From Aliidongia sp035943795 (GTDB lineage Bacteria; Pseudomonadota; Alphaproteobacteria; ATCC43930; CGMCC-115725), in assembly GCF_035943795.1 (NCBI RefSeq), contig NZ_DASZBY010000140.1, positions 1 to 64,000 on the forward strand: DNA of 64,000 nucleotides, in the 5' to 3' direction. Below, piece after piece: positions 44,668 to 54,188 of the stretch (position 1 is the first letter of the stretch; the number at the start of each line of letters is the position of its first letter). Below the pieces are notes generated by a model, which saw nothing but the letters and a program-made list of their open reading frames with translations, was not told the DNA's origin and made no database searches. The position numbers were made by a program, and so were the translations under genes.

Positions 44668-45564
44668 ATGTTCTGGTACCCGGCGTCTGCGCTGCTGCTC
44701 GCCGCGGCATTGGCTCTGGGCGGTCGGGCCGTCGCCCAGGAAGTGACGGCCGACGCGGTCGCGCGCGGCGCGTACCTATTCACTGCGGCGGACTGCGCCA
44801 GTTGCCATACCGACACCAAGAACGCCGGCGCGCCGCTCGGTGGCGGCCGGGCGCTCAAGACCGCGTTCGGCACCTTCTTCACGCCGAACATCTCCCCGGA
44901 TCGCCAGCATGGCATCGGAACCTGGTCCGACGGCCAGTTCATCAAGGCGTTCCGCAAGGGCGTGTCGCCGGACGGGCGCGACTATTACCCGGCTTTTCCG
45001 TACACGTCCTTCACCGGTATGACCGATCGGGACCTGCTCGATCTCAAGGCCTATCTGTTCAGCCAGCCACCGGTGCCGACGGCCAACAAGCCGCACGACC
45101 TCAATTTTCCCTATAGTATCCGTTGGGCGCTGATGCCCTGGAAGATCCTGTATTTCCGGGAGGGGCCGTTCATGGGCGATCCCAGCCGGCCCATGGAATG
45201 GAATCGCGGCGCCTATCTCGTGAAGGCCATCGGCCATTGCGGCGAATGCCATAGTCCACGTAACTCGCTGGGCGCGATCGAGAAGACGAGGCGGCTGGCC
45301 GGCGTCTGGAACGGGCCGGACGGGCAGAGCGCGCCGAACATCACCCAGCATCCAGACGCGCTCGGCAAATGGAGCACCGGCGACATCGAGGGGCTGCTGA
45401 AAGACGGGATCACGCCCGACGGCGATTTCGTCGGCTCCGGCATGGCTGACGTCGTGGCCAATACCGCAAAGCTCGACGATGCCGACCGGCATGCGATCGC
45501 CGTCTTCCTGAAGGCGTTGCCGGCAAAGGACCCGACCCCGAAGCCTGCGGCGGCGGCCCGCTAA
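44668..45564 (+). CDS. dihaem cytochrome c, alcohol/gluconate dehydrogenase-subunit-like
   Basis: About 298 residues from an ATG that starts the signal peptide (YPASALLLAAALALGGRAVA). Two haem sites, CASCH and CGECH, with the patterns ARGAYLFTAADCASCHTDTKNAG and RGAYLVKAIGHCGECHSPRN, and distal-Met regions such as FTPNISPDRQHGIGTWSD. This resembles the cytochrome subunits of membrane alcohol and gluconate dehydrogenases but has two instead of three haems and no dehydrogenase gene nearby. It likely passes electrons from a periplasmic donor to the respiratory chain. Confidence 0.88.
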   Translation: MFWYPASALLLAAALALGGRAVAQEVTADAVARGAYLFTAADCASCHTDTKNAGAPLGGGRALKTAFGTFFTPNISPDRQHGIGTWSDGQFIKAFRKGVSPDGRDYYPAFPYTSFTGMTDRDLLDLKAYLFSQPPVPTANKPHDLNFPYSIRWALMPWKILYFREGPFMGDPSRPMEWNRGAYLVKAIGHCGECHSPRNSLGAIEKTRRLAGVWNGPDGQSAPNITQHPDALGKWSTGDIEGLLKDGITPDGDFVGSGMADVVANTAKLDDADRHAIAVFLKALPAKDPTPKPAAAAR

Positions 45565-45636
45565 ATCCTGGCCGCGGCGCCACGGTCCTTGCTAAGTTGT
45601 CGATCGACGCTTGGCATGACGCGGCGGATGGGAACC

Positions 45637-47907
45637 ATGGCGGATCGCGAGACCCGGCTCGAGGCGGCGATCTCCCGGCATGGCCTCGGGCACTATGTCG
45701 AGGCCGAGGCGATCTATCGAGAGCTTCTGGCCGAGCGTGCGGATGATGCCGATGCCCTGCACCTGCTGGGCGTGCTCACGCACCAGCGCGGCCGATCGGA
45801 TGACGGGCGGGCATTGATCGAAGCGGCGCTCGCGATCGACGATACCAATCCGATCTATCACAACAATCTGGCGTCCGTACGCCTGGCCCTGGGCGATCGG
45901 GCCGGTGCCGAGACGAGCGCTCAGCGGGCTCTGGCGCTCAGGGCCGACTATCCCGACGCGCTCGTCAATCTCGGGACGGCTCTGGTGCGATCGGGTCGGC
46001 TCGACGAAGCGGGTGGGCATTATCGGGCGGCCCTGCGATTGCGCGCCGACGATGCCGAAAGCTGGTTTCATTTCGGCAATCTGCTGGCGCTGCAAGGGCG
46101 AACCGACCAGTCGATCGAGGTCTATCGCCAGGCCCTGTCCCTGCGGCCAGGGCACGGCGAGACGCTCGTCAATCTGGGCAACGCGCTCAAGCTCAACGGC
46201 GATCGGGAGAATGCTGCGGCCTGTTATCGGCAGGCGCTTCAAATCGATCCGTCAAGCGCGCCCGCCCTCAACAATCTGGGCAACCTGTTGCAGGCGGCGG
46301 GCCGGCTGACCGAGGCCGAAGAACTCTATCGCCGCCTGCTGGCGCTCGACCCGGACCATGCCGGCGCGCTCGGCAACCTTGGCAGCGTGCTGCAGGCACA
46401 GGCGCGGTTCGACGAGGCGATGGCGTGCTATGGCCGGGCGCTCGAGATCGCCCCCGACGACGCGGCGGCACGCCATAATCTCGCGACGGCGTTCAAGCGG
46501 CAGAATCGGCTGGGCGATGCGATCGCGGAATATCGGCGCGCGCTCGCCATCGTGCCGGATTATCCCGAGGCCTTGAGCGGGCTTGGCGCGGCACTCCAGG
46601 CGCAAGGTCGTGTGGACGAGGCCGTGCCGTTCTACGAGCGCGCGCTGACGCGGCGGCCCGATTTCCACGAGCCGCTCAATCATCTGATGTTCGCGCTCAA
46701 CGCCCTTCCGGATAGTACCGGCGTCGACCTGCTGGCGGCGGCGCGGCGCTGGACCGCGGCCTGGTCCCTGGTGCCCGCGCCCGCGACGGATCGTGCCAAT
46801 TCGCCCGATCCGGATCGGCCGCTCCGCGTCGGCTATGTCTCGCCCGATTTCCGTCATCATCCCGTGGGATATTTCCTGACGGCGATCCTGGGTCACCATG
46901 ATCCCGCTGCCGTCGAGATCCATTGCTACTGCAATTCCCGGATCGCCGATGACGTGACGCGACGGATCGCGGGGGCCGTCAAAGGCTGGCGCGACATCAC
47001 GGCGCTCGACGACGCGTCGGCGGCAGCGTTGATCCGGGCCGACGGCATCGACATCCTGGTCGACCTGTCCGGGCACATGGCCGACCATCGCCTGCCGCTG
47101 TTCCAACACCGCCCGGCGCCCGTGCAGGTCACCTGGCTCGGCTTCTTCTGCTCGACCGGGCTCGACGCGATCGACCATATCATCGCAGACCCGACGATCA
47201 TTCCGGTCGAGGCCGAGGCCTGGTACGTCGAGCGGGTCTGGCGTTTGCCCCATTGCTATCTGTGCTTCGACGGCGGAACGGTCGATGTGCCGGTCGGGCC
47301 GCTGCCGGCCGGTGCGGCCGGGCCGATCACCTTTGGGTGCTTCAATCGGCGCGACAAGATGAGCGCGCCGGCGCTTGCTGCCTGGGCGGAGATCCTGCGG
47401 CGGGTTCCGGGGGCGCGCCTGCTGCTCAAGACCGCGAGCTTCAGCGATCCCGTCACCCGGTCTGAAATGATGGCGGCATTCGCGCGGCTGGGCATCGGTG
47501 CCGAACGGCTGATCATCGAGGGCGCGACGCCCCGGCAAGCCCATCTGGAAGCGTACCGTCGGATCGATCTGGCGCTCGATCCTTTCCCCTACACCGGCGC
47601 CACGACCTCGGCCGAGGCGCTGTGGATGGGCGTGCCGCTGGTGACGTTGCGCGGCCACACCTTCGTCGGTCGTGTCAGTGCGAGCATGCTCCAGGCGGTC
47701 GGGCGGTCCGAGCTGATCGCCGACACGGTCGAGGATTACATCGATCGTGCGGTGGCACTGGCCGCCGACCGGACGCGCCTGGCGGGTTTGCGCGACGGCT
47801 TGCGCGCAGCGACGCGTGCGGGGTTGGGCGATGGCGCGGGATTCGCGCGGTCGCTCGAAGCGATCTATCGCGCACAATGGCATGAATGGTGCCGGCCGAG
47901 ACGTTGA
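45637..47907 (+). CDS. TPR-repeat O-linked GlcNAc-transferase-like (GT41) protein
   Basis: The protein has 756 residues from the ATG before ADRETRLEAAISRHGLGHY. The first ~370 residues are about ten tetratricopeptide repeats with the regular pattern A..Y..AL...P...A..NLG. The GT41 catalytic region has LRVGYVSPDFRHHPVGYF, ILVDLSGHMADHRLPLFQHRPAPVQVTWLGF, FGCFNRRDKM and DLALDPFPYTGATTSAEALWMGVPLVTL. SPINDLY/OGT enzymes transfer GlcNAc or other sugars to proteins; in bacteria some modify flagellin or adhesins. The target is unknown. Confidence 0.88.
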   Translation: MADRETRLEAAISRHGLGHYVEAEAIYRELLAERADDADALHLLGVLTHQRGRSDDGRALIEAALAIDDTNPIYHNNLASVRLALGDRAGAETSAQRALALRADYPDALVNLGTALVRSGRLDEAGGHYRAALRLRADDAESWFHFGNLLALQGRTDQSIEVYRQALSLRPGHGETLVNLGNALKLNGDRENAAACYRQALQIDPSSAPALNNLGNLLQAAGRLTEAEELYRRLLALDPDHAGALGNLGSVLQAQARFDEAMACYGRALEIAPDDAAARHNLATAFKRQNRLGDAIAEYRRALAIVPDYPEALSGLGAALQAQGRVDEAVPFYERALTRRPDFHEPLNHLMFALNALPDSTGVDLLAAARRWTAAWSLVPAPATDRANSPDPDRPLRVGYVSPDFRHHPVGYFLTAILGHHDPAAVEIHCYCNSRIADDVTRRIAGAVKGWRDITALDDASAAALIRADGIDILVDLSGHMADHRLPLFQHRPAPVQVTWLGFFCSTGLDAIDHIIADPTIIPVEAEAWYVERVWRLPHCYLCFDGGTVDVPVGPLPAGAAGPITFGCFNRRDKMSAPALAAWAEILRRVPGARLLLKTASFSDPVTRSEMMAAFARLGIGAERLIIEGATPRQAHLEAYRRIDLALDPFPYTGATTSAEALWMGVPLVTLRGHTFVGRVSASMLQAVGRSELIADTVEDYIDRAVALAADRTRLAGLRDGLRAATRAGLGDGAGFARSLEAIYRAQWHEWCRPRR

Positions 47908-47988
47908 GCGAGACGGGACGCGCCCCGTGGACGCGCCCCGCCGTCGAAGCCGATCTGCATTCAAGGTCGTCGGGTTCCCGGCGACGGT

Positions 47989-48765
47989 CTATTCCGCCGC
48001 CACGGCCTCGCGCACCGTCTCGTCCTGGGCTTCGATCCTTTCGGTCCGGACGACCGGCAGCGCGCCCAATCCCAGCAGCCGTTCGCGGATCTCGTGCTGG
48101 TCCAGGCTCAGCAGCGCATAGCGTGGCAGTCCCTTCCACCGAGGGTCGGTAAAGCGCACCAGCCCGTTGACGCGGCGGAAACCATAGATCCTCATCGACA
48201 TGTTGATGTCGCGTTCGGCCACGAGCGACACCAGGGCCGTCGGCTTCCAGCGCGCGAAGGCCATGCGGACGATCGCCTGGAACAGCAGCTTCGAGAGTGA
48301 GGATCCCTGTTTGTTGGGCCGGACCCAGAGCGCGCCCGCGAACACGACCGGCCCGCGGATCGTGGCAAGGTCGACCGCATCGACGCTGCAGCGCGCGCCC
48401 ATGGGCGGTGTCGGCCCCATCAGGAAGCTGCAATCCTCGAACGCCCGGCCCAGATCGGTCGTGATTTCGCGCAAACGGCAAGCCATGGCGCCGATCGGCT
48501 CGCCATCGCCATCCCTGACCGCGATCCAGAGGCCGTTCGTCTGATCGATATGCTCGATCAGCGGATCGTAGATCGGCACCAGTTCGCCGAAGCCTTGCGC
48601 GCGAGCCGACGCGTTGAAGAGTTTCAGCGCGTAGAAGTCCGATGAGAATGTGGCCCAGAGACCGCGCGCGGCCAGATCCTGGTACATCTGTCCGTCCAAC
48701 CGGTCGATGGCGGAGAATTCCGATAAGGTAAGTCCGCAATTAGCGACGAGAAATTCCGTATGCAT
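47989..48765 (-). CDS. acetyltransferase-like protein of unknown function
   Basis: A 258-residue protein with AAGGGATCC before the ATG. The central part has GNAT-like features: NGLWIAVRDGDGEPIGAMACR (beta strands), FAGALWVRPNKQGSSLSKLLFQAIVRMAFARWKPTALVSLV (acyl-CoA pyrophosphate region), and a final MRIYGFRRVNGLVRF. The N-terminal ~90 residues are less conserved in appearance. The substrate is not evident. The upstream neighbour is an XRE regulator on the same strand about 100 bases away, which could control it. Confidence 0.5.
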   Translation of the reverse strand: MHTEFLVANCGLTLSEFSAIDRLDGQMYQDLAARGLWATFSSDFYALKLFNASARAQGFGELVPIYDPLIEHIDQTNGLWIAVRDGDGEPIGAMACRLREITTDLGRAFEDCSFLMGPTPPMGARCSVDAVDLATIRGPVVFAGALWVRPNKQGSSLSKLLFQAIVRMAFARWKPTALVSLVAERDINMSMRIYGFRRVNGLVRFTDPRWKGLPRYALLSLDQHEIRERLLGLGALPVVRTERIEAQDETVREAVAAE

Positions 48766-48866
48766 GATGGATCCCTTGTCCAGGTTGAGAACGGACGAAG
48801 GATGCACGCAACTATCGCTCGCAGAAATCCAATCGACACCCGGGGCCGCACATCAATGGGCGCGTT

Positions 48867-49844
48867 TTATTTCGGCGCCTGAAGTGCCGGCGAGCCCACC
48901 ACAAGTCCAGATCGCGGAAACCAGAATGCCGCTCGCTTATAGGTTACGCGATGGACGCCGGAATCGAAGGTGACCAATCGGTGCGTCACTTGTCCTGTCC
49001 GGGTGGCATCGACGAGAGCTTCGTGGGCTAACCGAGTATATTCGGGCGGAGCGGCCAGCTCGAATATTTCTCGGCCGATCACGGCGCGACGCTGCTCTTC
49101 GGTCCAGAACACCGTCCCATCGCCGATATGACGGACCTTGATGGCACTATCATAGATGCTGACGAGCTGCGACAGGCCCAGGTCGGCCAGATGGTCGAGA
49201 AAGCCGAAGGTCAGTTCCCCATTGCAGTGACGCCAGGTCTCCATCAACTGCGCATGGCGGTCGTCGGCCGCATCCGCGCCCAGTGCTTCGTGCCGTTCGA
49301 TCCGGCCGCAGAAAACCTTGAGGTCCTCGATGCTGCGTTCCGACACCTGATGCGGTTGGGCGGAGCCCGGCATGGCAGGGCGAAGCGGTGCGCCTGCGAC
49401 GTTCAGCAGGCTGCGGGCCAAGTCGACGATATCGTCATGTCGGCCGAGCGCATCCTGCTGGCGCAACTGCGCGGCGAGATGGTCTGCAGTATCGGCGGCA
49501 AGTTCGTGGGCACCGGCTTCGATCAGCTTCGAAAGCGCGGCCAACAGATCGGTGAACGGCGTGCCGACCCGTTCTCCGATGTCGAACAGATCGCGTTCAC
49601 TGCATCCGAGCGCGGCGGCGATCTGCCGGCGGGAGTGGATTCCGAGCCCGCGATCGCCGCGTTCGATCCGCGAAATCGTCGAAGGCGCCATGCCGGCGCG
49701 GCTGGCGAGTTCACGGACGGTCAGGCCCCGTTGGGACCGTAGCGACCGTAGCGGGCTTTCGGACCTTTGCTCGAGGTGCGCCGGGCTGTCGGAACTGGGC
49801 ACGAGAGGGTTCGTCGACCGCTTCTGCATCCCGCTGCTCTTCAT
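48867..49844 (-). CDS. XRE-family regulator with PAS-like C-terminal domain
   Basis: About 325 residues; ATGs at 49844 and 49829 are both possible. The HTH is LRSLRSQRGLTVRELASRAGMAPSTISRIERGDRGLGIHSRRQ (~35-80). The middle is helical with AADTADHLAAQLRQQDAL. The C-terminal ~150 residues have a PAS-like pattern (LVSIYDSAIKVRHIGDGTVFW, FELAAPPEYTRLAHEALVDA, VHRVTYKRAAFWFPRSGLVVG). A ligand-responsive transcription factor is inferred; the neighbouring acetyltransferase-like gene is a candidate target. Confidence 0.7.
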   Translation of the reverse strand: MKSSGMQKRSTNPLVPSSDSPAHLEQRSESPLRSLRSQRGLTVRELASRAGMAPSTISRIERGDRGLGIHSRRQIAAALGCSERDLFDIGERVGTPFTDLLAALSKLIEAGAHELAADTADHLAAQLRQQDALGRHDDIVDLARSLLNVAGAPLRPAMPGSAQPHQVSERSIEDLKVFCGRIERHEALGADAADDRHAQLMETWRHCNGELTFGFLDHLADLGLSQLVSIYDSAIKVRHIGDGTVFWTEEQRRAVIGREIFELAAPPEYTRLAHEALVDATRTGQVTHRLVTFDSGVHRVTYKRAAFWFPRSGLVVGSPALQAPK

Positions 49845-50140
49845 TCCCGCTCTGCCGTGTGAACGGCGTTGTTGCCGCATTCAACCATTTGGGCGCCAGC
49901 AGGGCAACATGGAAGCCCTTTCCCGACGCGTCATCCGAAATTGTGATGCCACTTTGGCAATTTATGTTGCCATGGCGGATCAAATCATTTGCGTTTGCGG
50001 GAGTGCTCTCGATATACTCACGCTATACGGGTAGGTGCGATAGTCGATTCTTCGCTCTGCTCGGCCGGGTAGTGTGACGGCCTGTCGCCGGGTCGGGCTG
50101 CCGGATCGTTCGATATTTTCAAGCGCGAGAGCGGCACAGC

Positions 50141-50563
50141 ATGGTCGATAGCCTTCCCCACGGAACGGCCCCCGCGACAGCGCCCCACGGGCGGTCTGGC
50201 AAGCGCGGGCAGCCGATCGAGACCGGCGGGATCGCCCGGATCCTGGCGGCCCCCGATACGTCGGGCTATGTGCGCACCTGGCTGGGGGCGGCGCTCGAGC
50301 GGGATCCGATGCTGGCGTACCAGGAGGCGGCGACGCTGGTCGGCATGCTGGAATTGCTGACGTGCGGTGAGGCGCGGGCCTGGCTGGCTCCCGCCTTGGC
50401 TGCGGCGTTGGCGCAGGAGCCGGAGGCCGCCTTCACGGCGTCCCTGGAAATCGCCCAGGCCCTGAAGCCGGCGGCGATGGTGCTGCAACGGATGGAACAG
50501 GCCATGCCGGAGCCGGCCAATAGCCGCGGCGTGCCGAGCGGCCCGCGCGGCGTCGAGGAGTAG
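50141..50563 (+). CDS. hypothetical protein
   Basis: A 140-residue protein that I do not recognise. The first 30 residues are Pro/Gly-rich. The rest is predicted helical with TWLGAALERDPMLAYQEAATLVGMLELLTCGEARAWLAPALAAALAQEP, without signal peptide or membrane helix. Codon use looks like that of neighbouring genes. It ends 36 bases from a convergent response-regulator gene. Confidence 0.5.
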   Translation: MVDSLPHGTAPATAPHGRSGKRGQPIETGGIARILAAPDTSGYVRTWLGAALERDPMLAYQEAATLVGMLELLTCGEARAWLAPALAAALAQEPEAAFTASLEIAQALKPAAMVLQRMEQAMPEPANSRGVPSGPRGVEE

Positions 50564-50598
50564 GGCGGCCGGTCAGGCCTCCTCGTCCATACCTTCTT

Positions 50599-51315
50599 TC
50601 AAGCCGCGTCGATCGCGGCGGTAAAGATATAGCCCGACCCGCGCACGGTTTTGATCATGCTCGGGTTCTGCGGATCCTCTTCCAGCTTCTTGCGCAGGCG
50701 CCCGACCTGGACGTCGATCGTCCGATCGAACGGTCCCGACGAGCGGTTGCGGGCGAGATCGAGCAGGCGGTCGCGCGACAGGACCTGGTTGGCGTTGCCG
50801 ACGAAGGCGGCCAGCAGATCGAACTCGCCGGTCGTCAGCCGCACTTCCTCGCCCGAAGGCGCGGTCAGCTCACGCGACGTCAGGTCCAGCTTCCAGCCGT
50901 TGAACACGGCAGACTGGGGCGGCGCCTTGGCGGATTCGCTGCGGGCCGACGCGCGGCGCAGGACGCTTTTGACGCGCGCCAGCAATTCGCGCAGATGGAA
51001 CGGCTTCGGTAGATAGTCGTCGGCACCCATTTCGAGCCCGATGATGCGGTCGACCGTTTCGCCGCGTCCGGTCAGGATGATGATGCCGATGTCCGACTGG
51101 GCGCGCAGTTGCCGCGCCAGCGACAGGCCATCGTCTCCGGGCAGCATGATGTCGAGCAGCACCAGATCGATCTCGTATTGCTGCATGATCCGTCGCATCG
51201 ACGGGCCGTCGTTGGCCGTCGATACCCGGTAGCCTTCGCCCGTCAGATAGTTATAGACCAGCTCGCAAATCTCCGGCTGGTCGTCGACGATGACGATATG
51301 GTCTGCCGCTTTCAT
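50599..51315 (-). CDS. OmpR-family response regulator (orphan)
   Basis: A 238-residue regulator from the ATG before KAADHIVIVDDQPEICELVYNYL. The phosphorylated aspartate is in LVLLDIMLPGDDGLSLARQL, and LPKPFHLRELLARVKSVL is the conserved lysine region. The winged-helix domain ends RKLEEDPQNPSMIKTVRGSGYIFTAAI. No histidine kinase gene is adjacent. It is divergent from the ECF sigma gene. Confidence 0.92.
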   Translation of the reverse strand: MKAADHIVIVDDQPEICELVYNYLTGEGYRVSTANDGPSMRRIMQQYEIDLVLLDIMLPGDDGLSLARQLRAQSDIGIIILTGRGETVDRIIGLEMGADDYLPKPFHLRELLARVKSVLRRASARSESAKAPPQSAVFNGWKLDLTSRELTAPSGEEVRLTTGEFDLLAAFVGNANQVLSRDRLLDLARNRSSGPFDRTIDVQVGRLRKKLEEDPQNPSMIKTVRGSGYIFTAAIDAA

Positions 51316-51548
51316 ATCTTCATTCGGCTCCCAGCCAATATCCACGCTCGCTCGGCGGCCACGTCTAACCCTCTGAGATCGAAAGCATCCGTCGCGAGTG
51401 TAAACCGACCTTACTCGCTGTTACAATTCATTACGCGATAAGCGTCTTCATGACATTAAGCGATTACATGCTGCCCTTAGATTTCTGATGCGCACTGCGG
51501 GCGGGGAACGTTCGCTGCAGTGCAAAAAAAGAATTTAAGGAGATGAGC

Positions 51549-52115
51549 ATGTCCGACGTCTTCAATCGTATCGAGCTGGAAATTCCCCGACTCCGCCGGT
51601 ATGCCCGAGCCCTTACCCGTGATCCCTCGGCCGCCGACGACCTGGTCCAGGACTGCCTCGCCCGTGCGCTTGCGAAATCGCATCTGTGGCAGGAAGGCAC
51701 CGATCTCCGGGCTTGGCTCTTCACTATCCTCCACAACCAGTACGTCAATACGGTGCGCCGCTCGGTGCGTGAAGGCACGGTCGTCGAAGTCAGCGATACC
51801 GAACCGACCTTGGTGGCACCCGCCGTCCAGACCAAGCGCCTCGAGCTCCGCGATCTCGAACGTGCGCTTTCCAAGCTGCCGGGCGAACAGCGCCAGGTTC
51901 TGCTGCTGGTCGGCATGGAAGGGCTGCGTTACGAAGAAGTGGCGGAAATCCTCAGCGTCCCGGTCGGTACCGTCCGCTCGCGCCTGTCGCGTGGCCGTGA
52001 TGCACTGCGCGCTCTGATGGGCGAGTCGGAAGAGGATCGGGCCGAGCGCAAGGCCGATACCGCGCCGCGCCGCAACCGGCGGTCGGAAGAAGACCTCGAA
52101 GTCAGCGCCGCCTGA
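51549..52115 (+). CDS. ECF-family RNA polymerase sigma factor
   Basis: A 188-residue sigma factor. Two ATGs follow AAGGAG; only the second (51549) has room for the ribosome, so it is chosen. Region 2 is IPRLRRYARALTRDPSAADDLVQDCLARALAKSHLWQEGTDLRAWLFTILHNQYVN; region 4 is LSKLPGEQRQVLLLVGMEGLRYEEVAEILSVPVGTVRSRLSRGRDAL. It is a minimal sigma-2/sigma-4 protein. A convergent gene encodes a probable anti-sigma factor, and the response regulator upstream may be part of the same control circuit. Confidence 0.92.
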   Translation: MSDVFNRIELEIPRLRRYARALTRDPSAADDLVQDCLARALAKSHLWQEGTDLRAWLFTILHNQYVNTVRRSVREGTVVEVSDTEPTLVAPAVQTKRLELRDLERALSKLPGEQRQVLLLVGMEGLRYEEVAEILSVPVGTVRSRLSRGRDALRALMGESEEDRAERKADTAPRRNRRSEEDLEVSAA

Positions 52116-52133
52116 TCCCACGGCCTGACGAAG

Positions 52134-52391
52134 CTATCGGCCGCGCGTCGCCTCCCGACGCGCGGCCGCGATCATGTCGGCCATCACGGCCGGCACCGGC
52201 TCTTCCAGGATGTCGTCATAGAGCCGCCGCAAATCCGCTTTCTGCATCTGGTAAGCCGTCACGCGCGCATAGGCTTCGGCATCCTGTTCGAGCGCCGAAG
52301 CGACGCGGGTCGCGGCCCGGGGCGGCAGCATTTCATCGATATAGGCGTGCAGATCGTCACTGCTGACGAACAGACGGGAGATGGCCGCCAT
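52134..52391 (-). CDS. probable anti-sigma factor
   Basis: An 85-residue protein from the ATG before AAISRLFVSSDDLHAYIDEMLPPRAATRVASALEQDAEAYARVTAYQMQKADLRRLYDDILEEPVP. This helical pattern, LHAYIDxxLxPxxxxxVxxxLExDxEAxARVxAYxxQxxxLRxLYDxxLxEPVP, is that of the small anti-sigma (FecR/RskA-like N-terminal) domains beside alphaproteobacterial ECF genes. It lacks a membrane segment and the Cys ligands of zinc anti-sigmas, so it would be cytoplasmic. It is convergent with the sigma gene rather than downstream in an operon, which is unusual. Confidence 0.65.
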   Translation of the reverse strand: MAAISRLFVSSDDLHAYIDEMLPPRAATRVASALEQDAEAYARVTAYQMQKADLRRLYDDILEEPVPAVMADMIAAARREATRGR

Positions 52392-52587
52392 TGTTTTCAA
52401 CTCCGAAGACGTTTTCCGTCTGACGGCCGGTGGCCCGTACACACTGATCGTATTTGATACAGTCGGTTTACAAACGGATCAATCCTTCCGAAGGTTCCAG
52501 CCGGGGCAGGGCGAGGCCCACGAGACAGGGGTGTCGCCGGGAGCTATTCTCCGGCGAATTTTCGAGGATGGTGCTGGAGGATTGCGG

Positions 52588-53076
52588 ATGCGGATGATTC
52601 TGATGGTCGCGGCGATCGTGGCCGCGATACCGGCCGTTGTCGGTGCCGCGCGCGCGGACGAGGTGGGCGCCTTCAAGAACGACTGGACCGGCAACAAGAT
52701 CGTGGTCGAAGCGATCGCCGATCCGAAGGTGCAGGGCGTCACCTGCCACCTGACCCACTTCGATCGCAGTGTGATCGATCGTCTGCGCAAGGGGAACTGG
52801 TTCGAAGATCCATCCAATTCCTCGATCGCCTGCCGCCAGACCGGACCGATCGCGATCGGCGACATCAAGACGGACGAGTCGGGTGAGGAAGTCTTTTCCG
52901 AGCGGGCGAGCCTGGTCTTCAAATCGATCGCGGTGCGCCGGATCTATGACAAGAAGAGCGACACGCTGATCTACGTCGCCTATTCGCGCCAGGTCCAGGA
53001 CGCCAGCGCCAAGATGAGCGTGACGACGGTGCCGCTGTTCGGCACCAGCGCCACCTGGACCGGCCGCAAGCCGTGA
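52588..53076 (+). CDS. creA: CreA-family periplasmic protein
   Basis: A 162-residue protein with GGAGG seven bases upstream of the ATG. The signal peptide is MILMVAAIVAAIPAVVGAARA. The mature sequence DEVGAFKNDWTGNKIVVEAIADPKVQGVTCHLTHFDR and IDRLRKGNWFEDPSNSSIACRQTGPI matches CreA, a conserved secreted protein of unclear function. The 3' end overlaps the next gene as GTGA. Confidence 0.9.
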   Translation: MRMILMVAAIVAAIPAVVGAARADEVGAFKNDWTGNKIVVEAIADPKVQGVTCHLTHFDRSVIDRLRKGNWFEDPSNSSIACRQTGPIAIGDIKTDESGEEVFSERASLVFKSIAVRRIYDKKSDTLIYVAYSRQVQDASAKMSVTTVPLFGTSATWTGRKP

Positions 53077-54188
53077 GCGAACGGGTCGGCGCGGTCGTCG
53101 CCGGCGCTGGGGTCGTCGGCCTGGCCGTCGCGCGCGCGCTTGCCCGGGCCGGCCGCGAGGTACTGGTGCTGGAGGCGGCGGACGCGATCGGCACGGAGAC
53201 CTCGTCGCGCAACAGCGAGGTCGTCCATGCCGGGATCTATTACCCGAAGGGTAGCCTGAAGGCGCTGCTCTGCGTGCGGGGGCGGCGCCTGCTCTACGAG
53301 TATTGCCAATCCCATGGTGTGCCGGTGAGCCGGCTCGGCAAGCTGATCGTGGCGACGAGCCAGAACGAGGCGCGGGCGCTCGACGGCATCGCTGCCAAGG
53401 CCTGGGCCAACGGCGTCGAGGATTTGCGACCGATCTCGGTTGAGGAAGCCTTGGCACTCGAACCGGCGCTTGCCTGCACCGGCGCGCTGCTTTCCCCCTC
53501 GACCGGCATCGTCGACAGCCACCGGCTGATGCTGGCCTACCAGGGCGATGCCGAGGATGCGGGCGCCATGGTCGCGTTCCATGCGCCGATCCTGCGCGGG
53601 CGACCGAACGGCAGCGGCTGGTCGCTCGAGGTCGGTGGGGCGGAGCCGATGCGGCTCGACTGCGACCTGCTGGTCAATGCCGCCGGCCTCGGGGCCGTCG
53701 CCCTCGCTGGGCGGCTCGAAGGGTTGGCCGCCGGGGCGATCCCGCCTGCGTATCTGTGCAAGGGCTCCTATTATGGCCTCGCCGGCCGGCCGCCGTTCCG
53801 GCACCTGATCTACCCGGTGCCGGAGCATGCCGGCCTGGGCGTGCACCTGACGCTCGACCTGGGTGGCCAGGCGCGTTTCGGCCCCGACACGGAATGGGTC
53901 GATCGCATCGATTACGCGGTCGATGTCGCGCGGGCCGACGGCTTTTACGCGGCAATCCGGCGCTACTGGCCCGGCCTGCCCGACGGAGCGCTGCAACCTG
54001 GCTATGCCGGCATGCGACCCAAGATCAGCGGTCCGCACGAGCCGGCCGCCGACTTCCGCATCGACGGCCCGGCGCAACATGGTCTGGCCGGGCTGGTCAA
54101 CCTGTTCGGCATCGAATCGCCAGGCCTGACCGCCTCGCTCGCGATCGCGGACCATGTCGCGACCCTGGCGCGCGAAGAGTACCGATAG
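53073..54188 (+). CDS. FAD-dependent oxidoreductase, L-2-hydroxyglutarate dehydrogenase-like
   Basis: A 371-residue protein with a GTG start coupled to creA. The FAD-binding Rossmann motif is VVAGAGVVGLAVARALARAGREVLVLEA, followed by SSRNSEVVHAGIYYPKGSLKALLCVRG, characteristic of the LhgO/LhgD family. The C-terminal half has GYAGMRPKISGP and LFGIESPGLTASLAIA. LhgO oxidises L-2-hydroxyglutarate to 2-oxoglutarate; here the substrate is inferred from family resemblance. Confidence 0.85.
   Translation: MSERVGAVVAGAGVVGLAVARALARAGREVLVLEAADAIGTETSSRNSEVVHAGIYYPKGSLKALLCVRGRRLLYEYCQSHGVPVSRLGKLIVATSQNEARALDGIAAKAWANGVEDLRPISVEEALALEPALACTGALLSPSTGIVDSHRLMLAYQGDAEDAGAMVAFHAPILRGRPNGSGWSLEVGGAEPMRLDCDLLVNAAGLGAVALAGRLEGLAAGAIPPAYLCKGSYYGLAGRPPFRHLIYPVPEHAGLGVHLTLDLGGQARFGPDTEWVDRIDYAVDVARADGFYAAIRRYWPGLPDGALQPGYAGMRPKISGPHEPAADFRIDGPAQHGLAGLVNLFGIESPGLTASLAIADHVATLAREEYR

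Noticed and set aside
51501..51548. EcfG-type GGAAC...CGTT autoregulatory promoter ahead of the ECF gene
   Set aside because: GGAAC is present near 51507 but no matching CGTT lies at the required distance.
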